In this document: positions 62,408 through 64,000 of the stretch, piece after piece
Layout of the letters: every line of letters starts with the position of its first letter
Numbering within the stretch: the first letter of the stretch is position 1
From: Psococerastis gibbosa
Taxonomy: Eukaryota; Arthropoda; Insecta; Psocodea; Psocidae
Direction of reading: 5' to 3'
Assembly: GCA_963971405.1 (NCBI GenBank)
Contig: OZ020491.1
Location: 31,299,019 to 31,363,018 of the forward strand
Length of the DNA stretch: 64,000 bases
Position numbers and translations under genes: made by a program
Notes under the pieces: model-generated
The model's database searches: none
The model's input: the letters and a program-made list of their open reading frames with translations, nothing else
Told to the model about the DNA's origin: nothing

Positions 62408-63216
62408 CTGAAAAAGGAATAAGAAACATGCATACCAAGTCACACAAAACGCTACGACACAAAATGAGGTTTCCGTAAATAAAAGGCGTTCAAAGCCATT
62501 GGAAAAAAAGAAAAAAAAAGGAAATACAAGGTAATATGAATTAAATGTGGGGGAACGAAAAAGTATGCACCGAGTGACTGAACAGCAACGTTTAAGAGAT
62601 AAGTTCAATAAGATAAATCCTACGGCACTGAAAGAGGTCTCCGTAAGTAAAAAAGGCGTTCAAAGCCATTGTAAAAAAATACAAGGTAATATGGGTTAAA
62701 TGAGGGGGAACGAAAAATTATAATAGCCAAATAGCCAAAACATTGGGCTTTACCACTACCAAATTTGAGGCTGATAAACCTTATACCTCAGAAAATCATG
62801 TAAATATTATTCCTCATTTGTTTTAGTTGAAGTAAATATAGCAAAAGGTGCATACCTGAATAATACCAGAAGTCACACTATCTTCGGATTCAGTCTAAGC
62901 GTTGTGCCTCCAGGTTATAAATTGGACGTCCATCCTTCCTCTGTACTCTATCATCCAATAAATAACACCACTTTCATTGATGAACTGACACTACGTCTGG
63001 TTGATCAGAGTGGTGAACTTGTTGACTTTCGCGGAGAAACCATTACTATAATTCTTCATATAAGACCTGTAAAAGACCGATAATGTTAGTATTTAAAGAG
63101 ACATACAGTGCAGCTGATAGCATACCTGTAATATCTACAGAACAGTTACAACCTAAAAGGAATCACAAACAAAAACCTAGTAAATTGTCAGCTGATAATA
63201 TTCAATTTTTACAATC
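62351..63216. repeat. Direct duplication, copy 2
   Basis: Second copy of 60,975-61,830. Here the right edge continues into the genuine DJR gene, so copy 2 shows the original joint and copy 1 the derived one. Confidence 0.9.
62827..63083 (+). CDS. Jelly-roll minor-capsid-like protein, C-terminal part, copy 2
   Basis: Appears identical to 61,441-61,697, with acceptor at 62,817-62,826 and stop TAA (63,081-63,083) overlapping the following ATG. This copy is directly followed by the intact small ORF and DJR frame, the likely original order. Confidence 0.5.
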
Positions 63217-64000
63217 ATTAGGTTATAAAAGGGTAAAAAAAAAAATGTCTGACATTTTCAATATAACATCTGGCGCGAAAATTGATGAGAGTATTACTAA
63301 TTATGAGTTTAGAAATATTAGTCCATTTGTCGAAAACTTCAATAGTAATGATCAGGTTAACTTTTCGATTTCTGGGAAAGAAAGCATTTGTTTAATTTCT
63401 GATTCAGAATTACTCATAGATTTGACAATAGAACGTCTAACTAGTGATGATGGAAAGACAGCATCACCAAATGCAGGACTAAAAGATTTCGCGATACCAC
63501 ACCTTTTTTCTGAAATGAGTTATTATGTAAACGGTACATGTGTTGAAAGTATTCGAAACCCTGGTTTAACATGCAGAATTAAGACTCTTGCTTCCGTCTC
63601 CATTGGAGAAGCTAATAGCTTGGTGGGATCAATATTGACAAATGACAAAACACCAGGTGTAGTAGATACTAGTAACGGTTTAGTAGCATCACTACCATTA
63701 AAGTGTATTTTTGGTTTCTTTGAAGATTATCGAAAAATATTATTGAATGTCAAGCATGAATTAATTCTACAACGGACCTCAAATGATTTAAACAGTTATA
63801 TTAGCGATCGGCAAGATACTACCATTGACATTAAAATAAACCAAATTTTTTGGCGTGTGCCATTCATTACACCATCGGACAAAATTAAACTTCAACTACT
63901 TAAAAATGTGCAAAACAATACTGTTATCCAACTTCCTTTTAGAACTTACAGCTTGAATAGCAAACCTGGACTACCCGAAGCAGAACAAGCCATATGGACA
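63083..64000 (+). CDS. DJR capsid-like protein with N-terminal linker, cut by window end
   Basis: 306 codons to the edge. Residues 1-54 are the small ORF (ISTEQLQPKRNHKQKPSKLS, FLQSLGYKRVKKK). An 11-A run (63,235-63,245) leads in frame into a second Met (63,245) that opens the capsid-like domain: SDIFNITSGAKIDESITNYE, FSISGKESICLISDSELLID, FSEMSYYVNGTCVESIRNPG, CIFGFFEDYRKILLNVKHEL and IKINQIFWRVPFITPSDKIK. This is the double-jelly-roll-like family known from arthropod genomes and related to major capsid proteins of Polinton-like viruses. In the 38.8-kb relative the linker ORF stops at an ATGA overlap, so translation may normally restart at 63,245. No lesion is seen in this part. Confidence 0.7.
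   Translation, partial: MLVFKETYSAADSIPVISTEQLQPKRNHKQKPSKLSADNIQFLQSLGYKRVKKKMSDIFNITSGAKIDESITNYEFRNISPFVENFNSNDQVNFSISGKESICLISDSELLIDLTIERLTSDDGKTASPNAGLKDFAIPHLFSEMSYYVNGTCVESIRNPGLTCRIKTLASVSIGEANSLVGSILTNDKTPGVVDTSNGLVASLPLKCIFGFFEDYRKILLNVKHELILQRTSNDLNSYISDRQDTTIDIKINQIFWRVPFITPSDKIKLQLLKNVQNNTVIQLPFRTYSLNSKPGLPEAEQAIWT

Overview
The window looks like invertebrate nuclear DNA, most likely arthropod, although no marker gene fixes the species. It is AT-rich and full of homopolymer runs, short interspersed repeats and GT-AG type splice signals. It carries a Mag-like Ty3/gypsy element, a Penelope-type reverse transcriptase, several LINE tails, a tRNA-derived SINE and an ambisense densovirus. 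I see no complete conserved host housekeeping gene.

From 1 to 14 kb the DNA is gene-poor and made of nested repeats: Harbinger-like MITEs with 3-bp target duplications, 5'-truncated LINEs, one of them inside a MITE, a SINE with an 11-bp target duplication, and partial copies of a roughly 0.9-1 kb interspersed repeat that I call family D. From 14.03 to 19.34 kb there is a complete LTR retrotransposon on the minus strand. Its 387-bp LTRs appear identical, the target duplication is AATC, gag and pol are intact, and a minisatellite fills its leader. From 19.4 to 26.3 kb there is a cluster of D copies and LINE 3' ends. A dimeric satellite (26.8-28.3 kb), a perfect 33-bp-arm palindrome, a LINE and a Penelope-like RT fragment follow up to 30 kb.

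From about 32.5 kb to the end the character changes. Short exons with good splice acceptors, tandem and segmental duplications, and pieces of virus-like genes dominate. They include a two-exon gene with TATA box and initiator and tandemly duplicated last exons (34-35.2 kb), a fragment of a double-jelly-roll (DJR) capsid-like gene (38.8 kb), a higher-order tandem array (40.1-43.1 kb), a hammerhead-ribozyme-like motif (46.1 kb), duplicated zinc-binding exons that may come from a type B DNA polymerase, and a structural module at 61.4-64 kb. In that module a jelly-roll C-terminus, a small ORF and a DJR capsid-like ORF follow one another with overlapping stop and start codons.

The clearest discovery is at 55,077-59,548: a full-length densovirus-like genome. 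VP with a phospholipase A2 domain is on the plus strand, NS1 and NS2 are on the minus strand, and all three frames are open. It has inverted terminal repeats whose end palindromes lie in opposite flip/flop states, and it is bounded by a 5-bp target duplication, GAGTG. It sits inside one copy of a local duplication, and the undisturbed copies at 61.2 and 62.6 kb show the empty site.
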